DNA of 64,000 nucleotides. Source: Aquabacterium sp. OR-4 (GTDB lineage: Bacteria > Pseudomonadota > Gammaproteobacteria > Burkholderiales > Burkholderiaceae_C). Numbering within the stretch: position 1 is the stretch's first letter; the number at the start of each line of letters is the position of its first letter. Both the position numbers and the translations under genes were made by a program. Below the pieces are notes generated by a model, which made no database searches, was not told the origin of the DNA, and was given only the letters and a program-made list of their open reading frames with translations. Positions 27,126-34,959 of the stretch are shown piece after piece. The stretch is taken from contig NZ_JAOCQD020000001.1 in assembly GCF_025290835.2 (NCBI RefSeq), positions 2,294,001 through 2,358,000 of the forward strand, written 5' to 3'.

Positions 27126-27635
27126 TCATGCGCCCAGGCCCGCGCCGTTGCTGGCCTGGATGCCCCAGCGCGCCAGCGCGGCGTCGTCGGCCACCCGGGC
27201 ATCCACCCACTGGGCGCCGTCGGGCGTGGTTTCCTTCTTCCAGAACGGCGCCTGGGTCTTGAGGTAGTCCATCAAGAACTCGCAGGCCTGGAAGCTGCTG
27301 CCGCGGTGGGCCGAGCTCACCACCACCAGCACGATCTGCTCCAGCGGCTGCAGCAGGCCCACGCGGTGAATCACGCGCGCGGCGCGGATGTCGAAGCGGC
27401 GCAGCGCCTCGTCGATCATGGCTTCGATGGCGCGCTCGGTCATGCCGGGGTAGTGCTCGAGCTCCATCGCGCTCACCGCGCCCCGGGCATCGCCCGCGCT
27501 GGCGTTGCGGTCGCGCACCGTGCCCACGAAGCTGGTCACGGCACCCACGCCACCATCGCCGGCGCGCAGCGCCGCCACCTCGGTGGACAGGTCAAAGTCG
27601 TCGGTCTGGATGCGCACGCGCGCCAAGGAGTTCAT
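27126..27635 (-). CDS. moaE: Molybdopterin synthase catalytic subunit MoaE
   Basis: The large subunit of molybdopterin synthase, which with thiocarboxylated MoaD converts cyclic pyranopterin monophosphate to molybdopterin. It has 169 residues, somewhat long for MoaE because of the C-terminal tail. Motifs: GAVTSFVGTVRDRN, MELEHYPGMTE, RVIHRVGLLQP, VVVSSAHRGSSFQACEFLMDYLKTQAPFWKKE, the last containing the active-site Lys residues. The start is the ATG at the beginning of recognisable sequence. In related genomes it usually follows moaD directly. Here dapA, a small ORF and an octamer repeat separate the two. Confidence 0.96.
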   Translation of the reverse strand: MNSLARVRIQTDDFDLSTEVAALRAGDGGVGAVTSFVGTVRDRNASAGDARGAVSAMELEHYPGMTERAIEAMIDEALRRFDIRAARVIHRVGLLQPLEQIVLVVVSSAHRGSSFQACEFLMDYLKTQAPFWKKETTPDGAQWVDARVADDAALARWGIQASNGAGLGA

Positions 27636-27704
27636 GGCGGCGGATTCTCGCATCCGCCTCCGGCACGCACTGTCGCGTGGGCGGGCCGGGCCTGGTGGCC
27701 GGTT

Positions 27705-27768
27705 GGCCCGATGGCCCGATGGCACGATGGCACGATGGCCCGATGGCCCGGTGGCCCGGTGGCCCGGC
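27705..27768. repeat. Eight tandem 8-bp repeats upstream of a small ORF and dapA
   Basis: The plus strand carries eight consecutive octamers: ggcccgat, ggcccgat, ggcacgat, ggcacgat, ggcccgat, ggcccggt, ggcccggt, ggcccggc. A ninth, decayed unit may follow (27769-27776). It is intergenic, 25 bp before a -10-like TACACT. The period is not a multiple of three. This and the following small ORF fill the gap between moaE and dapA. Confidence 0.9.
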
Positions 27769-27792
27769 GGCCGGGCGCCCGAACAAGGCCGC

Positions 27793-27798
27793 TACACT
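27793..27798 (+). promoter_or_regulatory. -10 box for leaderless start at 27805
   Basis: TACACT ends 6 nt before an ATG that has no ribosome-binding site. The octamer repeat occupies the region where the -35 element and upstream regulators would lie. Confidence 0.45.
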
Positions 27799-27804
27799 CG
27801 TCGC

Positions 27805-27909
27805 ATGCTGTTCGACGCCCCGGCCCTGCACCCCGCCATGCCCTGCATGGCCGGCGGCGCGCGCGCGCTGGCGGCCCGGGCAGCCTTGAAAAAACAGCGG
27901 CTCGTCTGA
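27805..27909 (+). CDS. Candidate 34-residue small protein or leader peptide
   Basis: A short ORF (MLFDAPALHPAMPCMAGG ... ALKKQRLV) beginning 6 nt after a good -10 box. It is Ala-rich with a basic C-terminus. The family is unknown to me. It precedes dapA by 129 bp on the same strand. A short inverted repeat (AACAGC near 27896, GCTGTT near 27921) surrounds its stop but lacks a T tract. It may be a small protein, a leader peptide for dapA, or chance; the promoter spacing is the main support. Confidence 0.4.
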   Translation: MLFDAPALHPAMPCMAGGARALAARAALKKQRLV

Positions 27910-28038
27910 CCGGGGCGGCTGTTGCCGTCGTCGGACGCGCAACGCCAGCCACCGGGTGCCCCGCCCAGGCACCCCTTGCCCCTTGCGATTGCCCGGCCGG
28001 CCGGCACCGGATGCGGTCGAAGCAATGGAGTGCGCGCA

Positions 28039-28953
28039 ATGCGTGATGGAGCGATTGATTTTTCGGGCATCTGGCTGCCGCTGGTGACCCCCTTCGAGGC
28101 CGACGCTGCGGCGGTGGACCACCCGGCCCTGGCCCGCCTGGTGCGCCGCCTGGCCGCCCAGGGCGTGGCCGGCTTCGTGGCCTGCGGCAGCACCGGCGAA
28201 GCCGCGATGCTGGACGAGGCCGAACAGCAGGCCGTGCTGGCCACGGTGCTGGGCGCCGCAGGCGGCAAGCCGGTGCTGATGGGCCTGGCCGGCGTGCGGC
28301 CCGAGCGCGTGGCCCAGCGTGCGCAGGCACTGGCCGCGGCCAGCGCACCGGCCGGCTGGCTGCTCACCGCGCCGGCCTATGTGAAGCCCTCGCAGGCCGG
28401 CATCGTCGACTTCTTTCATCGCGTGGTCGAGGCCACGCCGCTGCCCGTGGTGGCCTATGACATCCCCGCGCGCACCGGCGTGCGCATCCAGCCGGCCACG
28501 CTGCTGGCACTGGCCGAGCACCCGCGCATCGTGGCCGTGAAGGACTGCAGCGCCGACCGCGCGGCGGCCGAGGCCATCGTGGCCGACGGCCGCCTGGCCC
28601 TGCTGGCCGGCAACGACGACGAGCTGTTCGACCAGCTGGCGCGCGGCGCGGCGGGCGCCATCACCGCCAGCGCGCACCTGGCCACCGCCCAGTTCGTGGC
28701 CCTGGCGGCGGCACTGCGCGGCGCGGGCCGGCTTGAGCAGGCCCGGGCCCTGTGGCGGCGGCTGGCGCCCGTCACGCGGGCGGCGTTTGCCGAGCCCAAC
28801 CCGGCGCCGATCAAGGCCGCGCTGGCCCTGGGCGGCGAGCTGCACCCGACCCTGCGCGCGCCCATGCAGTCGGCAGCGCCCGCCACCGGCCAGGCGCTGC
28901 ACGCGGCGGCGCTGGCGGCCGCCCTGCCCGACGCGCCGATCAGCCCCCGGTAA
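28039..28953 (+). CDS. dapA: Dihydrodipicolinate synthase / DapA family
   Basis: A 304-residue (beta/alpha)8-barrel aldolase of the DapA/NanA family, which condenses pyruvate with aspartate semialdehyde in lysine synthesis. Catalytic pieces: GSTGEA at 50-55 (Ser51-Thr52 replacing the usual Thr-Thr), Tyr114, Tyr140 and Arg145 in AYDIPARTGV, and Schiff-base Lys168 in AVKDCS. The closing PNPAPIKAAL is typical. Because the family has many paralogues and the first Thr is changed, a related aldolase/lyase activity is not excluded. The 3' end overlaps the converging moaD gene by 14 bp. The gene lies, in opposite orientation, inside what is normally a moaD-moaE block. Confidence 0.85.
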   Translation: MRDGAIDFSGIWLPLVTPFEADAAAVDHPALARLVRRLAAQGVAGFVACGSTGEAAMLDEAEQQAVLATVLGAAGGKPVLMGLAGVRPERVAQRAQALAAASAPAGWLLTAPAYVKPSQAGIVDFFHRVVEATPLPVVAYDIPARTGVRIQPATLLALAEHPRIVAVKDCSADRAAAEAIVADGRLALLAGNDDELFDQLARGAAGAITASAHLATAQFVALAAALRGAGRLEQARALWRRLAPVTRAAFAEPNPAPIKAALALGGELHPTLRAPMQSAAPATGQALHAAALAAALPDAPISPR

Positions 28954-29194
28954 CCGGTGGAAAAAACGCCACCTCGGCACCGGCCGGCACGGCGGTGGCC
29001 TCGTCGGCCATCAGCTGGTTGAGCGCGCAGCGCAGCGCGCGGCCACGCGCCAGCGCCTGGGCATGGGCGCCGCCGCGGGCGATCAGCGCATCGCGCAAGG
29101 CGCCCAGCGTGCTGCCTTCGGCCAGCTCGACGGACTCGCTGGCGCCCAGGGCCTCGCGCAGCGAGGCGAAATAGCGAACGGTGATGGTGGGCAT
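28940..29194 (-). CDS. moaD: Molybdopterin synthase sulfur carrier subunit MoaD
   Basis: An 84-residue ubiquitin-fold sulfur carrier. It begins TITVRYFASLREALG and ends PPVTGG; the terminal Gly-Gly is adenylated and thiocarboxylated to feed MoaE. The ATG at 29194 lies 21 nt after the moeA stop; a TTG at 29200 is the alternative. There is no clear ribosome-binding site, so translation may be coupled to moeA. It converges on dapA with a 14-bp overlap. Confidence 0.95.
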   Translation of the reverse strand: MPTITVRYFASLREALGASESVELAEGSTLGALRDALIARGGAHAQALARGRALRCALNQLMADEATAVPAGAEVAFFPPVTGG

Positions 29195-29215
29195 GGGCAA
29201 ACGGGGTGAAACGGT

Positions 29216-30517
29216 TCAGGCGCCGATCAAGGTGGCCAGCAGCAGCAGGCGCACGGTGTCGCCACGCTGCACCACCTGATTGGCCGGCAGATCGACCAGG
29301 CCATCGGCCCACACCGCCGAGGTGAGCACGCCCGAGCTCTGGTTGGCAAACAGCTCGACACCGCCTTGCGGGTTGAGCCGGGCGCGCAGGAACTCGCGGC
29401 GCTTGTCGGGCCGCGGCCAGTCGAAATCAGCCCGCACCTGCACGGCCGGCGGCAGCGCCGCCGGGCAGCCCTGCAGCGCGCGCAGCACCGGCGCCACCGC
29501 CAGCAGGCAGGTGACGAAGCTGCTCACCGGGTTGCCGGGCAGGCCCATGAACAAGGCCTCGCTGCCCGCATCGTCACTGCGGCGCACACCGCCAAAGACC
29601 AGCGGCTTGCCGGGCTTCATGGCCACCTGCCAGGCCTCGAGCCAGCCCTCGGCCTTGACGGCGGGCTTGATGTGGTCTTCTTCGCCCACCGACACGCCGC
29701 CGCTGGTGAGGATCAGGTCATTGCCCTGCGCGGCGCGGCGCAGCGCCTCGCGGGTGGCGGCCAGGTTGTCGGGCACGATGCCCAGGTCGTCAACCTCGCA
29801 GCCGGCGGCCTGCAGCAGGCCGCGCAGCGTGAAGCGGTTGCTGTTGTAGATGGCGCCGGGCTTCAGCGGCTCGCCGGGCATCACCAGTTCGTCGCCGGTG
29901 GAAAACAGCGCCACGCGCGGGCGCCGCCGCACATGCAGGTTCGACGCGCCCACCGAGGCCGCCAGGCCCAGCGCCTGTGGCGTGAGCCGCTGGCCGGCGT
30001 GCAGCACCTCGGCGCCCAGCAGCACGTCTTCACCACGGCGGCGCACCCACTGGCCGGCGGCGGGCACCACGCCCACGCGCACGCTGCCCAGTTCTGAACC
30101 CTTGGCGCCGGTGTCGTCGGCGATGGCCTCGCACTGCTCCTGCATCACCACCGCATCGCCGCCGGCCGGAATCTGCCCGCCGGTGAAGATGCGCGCCGCC
30201 GTGCCCGGCTGCAGCGGCTGGCCCACATGGCCGGCCGGGATGCGCTGGCTGACCGGCAGCACCGTGCCGGCGGCCGGCACATCGGCGGCGCGCATCACGT
30301 AGCCGTCCATCGAGGTGTTGTCGGCCGGCGGCACATCCAGCGCCGAGACCACCGGCCGCGCCAGCACGCGGCCCAGTGCGTCAAAGGTGGCCAGCTTTTC
30401 GGTTTGCGTGATCACGCGGTCCTGCGCCACCGCCAGCAGGCGCTGCAGGGCCTCGTCGAGTGTCAGCAGCGTCGGGCGCGGCAGGTTGGCGGGCGCCGGG
30501 GCAGCAGGTTCAGCCAT
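29216..30517 (-). CDS. moeA: Molybdopterin molybdenumtransferase MoeA (copy 1)
   Basis: Inserts molybdate into adenylylated molybdopterin. It has 433 residues. Family landmarks in order: SALDVPPADNTSMDGYVMR, RIFTGGQIPAGGDAVVMQE, RRRGEDVLLGAEVL, RVALFSTGDELVMPG, IYNSNRFTLRGLL, DLILTSGGVSVGEEDHIK (catalytic Asp region) and FMGLPGNPVSSFVTC. The C-terminal beta domain is intact. The start ATG overlaps the mobB stop by 8 bp. A second, only moderately similar MoeA lies at 52682-53974. This copy is in the operon with mobB and moaD. Confidence 0.96.
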   Translation of the reverse strand: MAEPAAPAPANLPRPTLLTLDEALQRLLAVAQDRVITQTEKLATFDALGRVLARPVVSALDVPPADNTSMDGYVMRAADVPAAGTVLPVSQRIPAGHVGQPLQPGTAARIFTGGQIPAGGDAVVMQEQCEAIADDTGAKGSELGSVRVGVVPAAGQWVRRRGEDVLLGAEVLHAGQRLTPQALGLAASVGASNLHVRRRPRVALFSTGDELVMPGEPLKPGAIYNSNRFTLRGLLQAAGCEVDDLGIVPDNLAATREALRRAAQGNDLILTSGGVSVGEEDHIKPAVKAEGWLEAWQVAMKPGKPLVFGGVRRSDDAGSEALFMGLPGNPVSSFVTCLLAVAPVLRALQGCPAALPPAVQVRADFDWPRPDKRREFLRARLNPQGGVELFANQSSGVLTSAVWADGLVDLPANQVVQRGDTVRLLLLATLIGA

Positions 30518-31067
30518 GGATGTCGGGGTGGTAGGTGAAGCGCTCGGCAGTGTCCATCAGCCACGAAGCCAGCACCTCGGGTGTGGCCAGATCGAACACC
30601 GGGCGCGCGGTGACCTGCGGCAGCGCGGCCGGCGCGTCGGTGGCCACGGCCACCACATGCGGGTCGTCTGGGTACAGCGGCGCCTGGTTCAGCGCGGCGC
30701 GCCACACCTCCACCTTGGGCAGCGCGGCGTGCTTGTAGCCTTCCACCAGCACCCAGTCGCTGGGCGACAGCTCGGCCAGCAGCTCGTGCACCGTGGGCAT
30801 GCCTTCGTGGTCGAACTCGCGCAGCAGGGCCATGCGGTGGGCCGAGGCGATCAGCACCTCGGTGGCGCCGGCCTCGCGGTGGCGGTGGCTGTCCTTGCCC
30901 GGGTGGTCGATGTCGAAGCGCTTGTGCGCATGCTTGATCACGCTGACGCGCTGGCCGCGCGCCTTCAGCAAGGCCACCAGTTGCTCGACCAGCGTGGTCT
31001 TGCCCACGCCCGAGGGGCCGCAAAAGCCCACCACCCGCCGCAGCGGCGCGCCGGCGCTGCCGCTCAC
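30510..31067 (-). CDS. mobB: MobB, GTP-binding molybdopterin-guanine dinucleotide accessory protein
   Basis: A 185-residue P-loop GTPase with GFCGPSGVGKTTLVEQL (Walker A), SVIKHAHKRFDIDHPGKDSHRHREAGA (the MobB signature) and WVLVEGYKHAALPKVEVWR (switch/Walker B region). It aids conversion of molybdopterin to the guanine dinucleotide form. The GTG start overlaps the thrC stop in GTGA and its own stop overlaps moeA, so thrC-mobB-moeA are coupled. A MobA partner is not in the window. Confidence 0.95.
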   Translation of the reverse strand: MSGSAGAPLRRVVGFCGPSGVGKTTLVEQLVALLKARGQRVSVIKHAHKRFDIDHPGKDSHRHREAGATEVLIASAHRMALLREFDHEGMPTVHELLAELSPSDWVLVEGYKHAALPKVEVWRAALNQAPLYPDDPHVVAVATDAPAALPQVTARPVFDLATPEVLASWLMDTAERFTYHPDIHG

Positions 31068-32506
31068 TTGGCGTGCTGCTCGATGTAGGCCTTCACCACA
31101 GCGGCATCCACCGGCATCACGGTAAAGCGCTTGGGCAGGGCCTCGATGCCTTCAAGCGCGGCCGGGCGGATCGGCTCGCGGCCCAGGGCTTCCTGGATGG
31201 TGGCGGCAAACTTGGCCGGCAGCGCGGTCTCGAGCACGATCATCGGCACGCCGGGCTGCAGGTGATCGCGCGCCACCTTCAGGCCATCGGCCGTGTGGGT
31301 GTCGATCATGTCCTGGTGCGCCGCCCAGGTGGCCTGGATGGTGGCCAGCCGGTCGGCATGCGTGCTCTTGCCCGACACGAAGCCGTACTGCGCCAAACGC
31401 GCGGTTTCTTCAGCGGTGAGCTGGAAGCCGCCTTCGCTGGCGATGGCCGGCCCGAACAGCTGCGCGGTGCGCGCGGCGTCGCGGCCCAGCAGATCGAATA
31501 CGAAACGCTCGAAGTTGCTGGCCTTGCTGATGTCCATGCTGGGGCTGGAGGTCTCGAAGGTCTCGGCGCTGCCGCGCACGCGGTAATGCCCGCTGCGGAA
31601 GAACTCGTCGAGCACATCGTTCTCGTTGGTGGCCACCACCAGCTGGGCAATCGGCAGGCCCATCATGCGCGCCACATGGCCGGCGCACACGTTGCCGAAG
31701 TTGCCCGAGGGCACGCTGAAGCTGACCTTGTCGGCATCCGACTGCGTGGCCTGGAAGTAGCCGGCAAAGTAGTACACCACCTGGGCCAGCAGGCGCGCCC
31801 AGTTGATGGAATTGACCGTGCCGATCTTCCACTGGCGCTTGAAGGCCAGATCGTTGCTCACGGCCTTGACGATGTCCTGGCAGTCGTCGAACACGCCCTC
31901 GACGCTGAGGTTGTGGATGTTGGCATCCTGCAGGCTGAACATCTGCGCCTGCTGGAACGGGCTCATGCGGCCAAAGGGCGACAGCATGAACACCTTGACG
32001 CCCTGCTTGCCGCGCATGGCGTACTCGGCCGCGCTGCCGGTGTCGCCACTGGTGGCACCCAGGATGTTGAGCGTCTCGCCGCGGCGCGCCAGCTCGTACT
32101 CGAACAGGTTGCCCAGCAACTGCATGGCCATGTCCTTGAAGGCCAGCGTGGGGCCGTTGGACAAGGCTTCGATCAGCAGGCCGCCAGAGCCTTCACCCTG
32201 CAACGGGCGCACCGGCACGATGGCGTCGGTGCCGTACACCGCCTTGGTGTAGGTCTTGTCGACCAGGCGCTTCAGGTCGGCGGCCGGGATGTCGGTGATG
32301 TACAGCGACAGGATCTCGAAGGCCAGCGCCGCATAGCCACCGGCCTGGCCCTTGCCGTACAGGCCGCGCCAGCGCGCCAGCGTGGCCGCATCCACCTTGG
32401 GGTAGTGCGTGGGCAGGTACAGGCCGCCATCGGGCGCCAGGCCTTCGAGCAGGATCTCGCTGAAGTCGCGCTCGGTCTTGTCGCCGCGGGTGCTGATGTA
32501 TTTCAT
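31064..32506 (-). CDS. thrC: Threonine synthase
   Basis: A PLP enzyme converting O-phosphohomoserine to threonine. It has 480 residues, the long class II type. Features: MKYISTRGDKTERDFSEILLEGLAPDGGLYLP at the N-terminus (in pieces), NGPTLAFKDMAMQLLG with the PLP Lys, LGATSGDTGSAAEYAM, the phosphate loop PSGNFGNVCAGHVA, and FVSGKSTHADRL near the C-terminus. The ATG overlaps the upstream TPR-gene stop in ATGA, and no ribosome-binding site is visible. Thus translation of thrC probably depends on translation of an accessory gene. In most Burkholderiales it follows hom directly; here two extra genes intervene. Confidence 0.97.
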   Translation of the reverse strand: MKYISTRGDKTERDFSEILLEGLAPDGGLYLPTHYPKVDAATLARWRGLYGKGQAGGYAALAFEILSLYITDIPAADLKRLVDKTYTKAVYGTDAIVPVRPLQGEGSGGLLIEALSNGPTLAFKDMAMQLLGNLFEYELARRGETLNILGATSGDTGSAAEYAMRGKQGVKVFMLSPFGRMSPFQQAQMFSLQDANIHNLSVEGVFDDCQDIVKAVSNDLAFKRQWKIGTVNSINWARLLAQVVYYFAGYFQATQSDADKVSFSVPSGNFGNVCAGHVARMMGLPIAQLVVATNENDVLDEFFRSGHYRVRGSAETFETSSPSMDISKASNFERFVFDLLGRDAARTAQLFGPAIASEGGFQLTAEETARLAQYGFVSGKSTHADRLATIQATWAAHQDMIDTHTADGLKVARDHLQPGVPMIVLETALPAKFAATIQEALGREPIRPAALEGIEALPKRFTVMPVDAAVVKAYIEQHAK

Positions 32507-34914
32507 GTTGGGTCGTTTCCGGTGGCGGGTTTTGCGGTGGGTGCCAGGGCATCCAACCGGGCCTGCACGCGCGCCACATCGTCCTGCAAAACTTTGTCGA
32601 GGGGCGATTGTCGCAAAGCCGCCTGGGCGGCGGCCAGGCTGCGGCTGAAGAGGTGGCGGGCGTCGTCTGGCGCATCGCAGAGTTCTGCCAAAAGCGCCAG
32701 GCTGACATGCAAGTCCCGCAAGGCCTCGGGCGATTCGCCCGTCAGCTTCACCAGCCGCTCACGAACCTCCAGGCTTTGCTCGTAGCGACCCTTCGCGCCC
32801 GCCACATCCCCCAGCGCGCGCTGCACATCGCCCACCTTGTTCAAGGAAATCGACCAGTCCCGCAAGGCCTCGGGCGATTCGCCCGTCAGCTTCACCAGCC
32901 GCTCACGAACCTCCAGGCTTTGCTCGTAGCGACCCTTCGCGCCCGCCACATCCCCCAGCGCGCGCTGCACATCGCCCACCTTGTTCAAGGAAATCGACCA
33001 GTCCCGCAAGGCCTCGGGCGATTCGCCCGTCAGCTTCACCAGCCGCTCACGAACCTCCAGGCTTTGCTCGTAGCGACCCTTCGCGCCCGCCACATCCCCC
33101 AGCGCGCGCTGCACATCGCCCACCTTGTTCAAGGAAATCGACCAGTCCCGCAAGGCCTCGGGCGATTCGCCCGTCAGCTTCACCAGCCGCTCACGAACCT
33201 CCAGGCTTTGCTCGTAGCGACCCTTCGCGCCCGCCACATCCCCCAGCGCGCGCTGCACATCGCCCACGTTGTCCAGCGACACCGACCCGTCCCGCAAGGC
33301 CTCGGGCGATTCGCCCGTCAGCTTCACCAGCCGCTCACGAACCTCCAGGCCTTGCTCGTAGCGACCCTTCGCGCCCGCCACATCCCCCAGCGCACGCTGC
33401 ACATCGCCCACTTTCTCCAGCGACACCGACCAGTCCCGCAAGGCCTCGGGCGATTCGCCCGTCAGCTTCACCAGCCGCTCACTCACCTCCAGGCTTTGCT
33501 CGTAGCGACCCTTCGCGCCCGCCACATCCCCCAGCGCGCGCTGCACATCGCCCACCTTGTCCAGCGACACCGACCAGTCCCGCAAGGCCTCGGGCGATTC
33601 GCCCGTCAGCTTCACCAGCCGCTCACGAACCTCCAGGCCTTGCTCGTAGCGACCCTTCGCGCCCGCCACATCCCCCAGCGCGCGCTGCACATCGCCCACT
33701 TTCTCCAGCGACACCGACCAGTCCCGCAAGGCCTCGGGCGATTCGCCCGTCAGCTTCACCAGCCGCTCACTCACCTCCAGGCTTTGCTCGTAGCGACCCT
33801 TCGCGCCCGCCACATCCCCCAGCGCGCGCTGCACATCGCCCACCTTGTTCAAGGAAATCGACCAGTCCCGCAAGGCCTCGGGCGATTCGCCCGTCAGCTT
33901 CACCAGCCGCTCACTCACCTCCAGGCTTTGCTCGTAGCGACCCTTCGCGCCCGCCACATCCCCCAGCGCGCGCTGCACATCGCCCACTTTCTCCAGCGAC
34001 ACCGACCAGTCCCGCAAGGCCTCGGGCGATTCGCCCGTCAGCTTCACCAGCCGCAGCGCCAGGGCCTGGGCCAAGCCGGCGGCCTTTCGCGCCACCGGCA
34101 GGCGCCGGGCGGCCAGTGCCCATTGCGCCTGCCACCAGTGCCACAGCCAGCCCAGGCGCAAGGCCGGCGCTGGTGCGGCCGGCCCCAAGTCGGGCAGCCA
34201 GGGCCGGGCCTCGGCCAGCACGCGCTCGGCATCGGGCATTTGGCGCTGGGCCAGCGCCTCGTCGATGGCATCAAAGGCCAGCGCCAGCCCTGGCGCCTGG
34301 CCTTTGGCCTGCCCCAGAACCCGCCGCCACCACGGCGGGCGGGCCTGGCCCAGCGCCTGGGCCCACAGCGCCCGCGCCGTGCCGCGCTGACGTGCCGGTA
34401 CACCAGCCGCCAGGCTCGGGCGCTCAACAGCAGGGGCCTGCGCGGTGGCATCCACCCAGGCCGGCACCTCAAAGCTGGCGCTGCGCACGGCCCACAGGTC
34501 GGGGGCCACGCCAGCGGCGTCAGCTTCACCGCCCTGGGGCGCCACCAGGAGCACAGCACGCGGCAAGGCCAGCAGTGCGGCACGGCGCTCGTTCAGGCGG
34601 GCCAGGCCCTGGCGGCGTTGGTCAGGCGTGGCCTGGCCCAGATCCAGCCACAGGCCGAACTGGCGTGTGCCGGCCAGCGGCTGGAGCGCGGCCGACAGTG
34701 CCTTGCCCAGATCGAACGGGGCCTGGGGTTCGGCCGGATGCGCCAGCAGCCGCCGGCTGCGCACGCGCAGGCTGCGATCCAACTCGCCCTGCAGCCAGGC
34801 GAGGCTGCGCGGGTCATTGCCCCACAGGTAGAGCACCTGGCCATGATCGCCCCGCAGCAGCAGCCGGCGCAGGCGGCGCAGCAGCAGCAAATGTTCGGCG
34901 CTGGCAGACGACAC
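32503..34914 (-). CDS. TPR-repeat protein of an NTPase/TPR pair
   Basis: An 803-residue cytoplasmic protein starting with GTG. Residues 1-155 resemble the degenerate nucleotide-binding/adaptor region seen in front of TPR arrays in conflict-type NTPase systems: VLYLWGNDPRSLAWLQ, then LNERRAALLALPRAVLLVAP and APDLWAVRSASFEV (137-150), though no intact Walker A is present. Residues 155-288 are Ala/Trp-rich helices. Residues 289-720 are nine nearly identical 48-residue TPR-like repeats (LVKLTGESPEALRDWSxSL, xKVGDVQRALGDVAGAKGRY, EQxLEVxER), followed by one divergent repeat. It lies 45 bp after the P-loop NTPase gene and overlaps thrC in ATGA. Role is inferred: recognition scaffold for the NTPase. 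Confidence 0.88.
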   Translation of the reverse strand: MSSASAEHLLLLRRLRRLLLRGDHGQVLYLWGNDPRSLAWLQGELDRSLRVRSRRLLAHPAEPQAPFDLGKALSAALQPLAGTRQFGLWLDLGQATPDQRRQGLARLNERRAALLALPRAVLLVAPQGGEADAAGVAPDLWAVRSASFEVPAWVDATAQAPAVERPSLAAGVPARQRGTARALWAQALGQARPPWWRRVLGQAKGQAPGLALAFDAIDEALAQRQMPDAERVLAEARPWLPDLGPAAPAPALRLGWLWHWWQAQWALAARRLPVARKAAGLAQALALRLVKLTGESPEALRDWSVSLEKVGDVQRALGDVAGAKGRYEQSLEVSERLVKLTGESPEALRDWSISLNKVGDVQRALGDVAGAKGRYEQSLEVSERLVKLTGESPEALRDWSVSLEKVGDVQRALGDVAGAKGRYEQGLEVRERLVKLTGESPEALRDWSVSLDKVGDVQRALGDVAGAKGRYEQSLEVSERLVKLTGESPEALRDWSVSLEKVGDVQRALGDVAGAKGRYEQGLEVRERLVKLTGESPEALRDGSVSLDNVGDVQRALGDVAGAKGRYEQSLEVRERLVKLTGESPEALRDWSISLNKVGDVQRALGDVAGAKGRYEQSLEVRERLVKLTGESPEALRDWSISLNKVGDVQRALGDVAGAKGRYEQSLEVRERLVKLTGESPEALRDWSISLNKVGDVQRALGDVAGAKGRYEQSLEVRERLVKLTGESPEALRDLHVSLALLAELCDAPDDARHLFSRSLAAAQAALRQSPLDKVLQDDVARVQARLDALAPTAKPATGNDPT
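32755..34050. repeat. Nine 144-bp near-identical tandem repeats
   Basis: An array of nine 144-bp units inside the TPR gene, each encoding one 48-residue repeat; the cttcaccag anchor recurs every 144 bp from 34042 down to 32746, where the divergent tenth unit begins. Differences between units are few and mostly cluster at two places: codons for EK/NK/DK plus the preceding V or I, and SLEVSER versus GLEVRER. The period is 48 codons, so unit gain or loss keeps the frame. Confidence 0.95.
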
Positions 34915-34959
34915 GTCAGGATGGGCCGATGGACGGCGCCAGGCGCGCTATGCCAGGCC

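Noticed and set aside
32755..34050. CRISPR-like look of regularly spaced identical sequence
   Set aside because: Units of 144 bp are joined without unique spacers and lie in frame within a coding gene. No cas genes are near.
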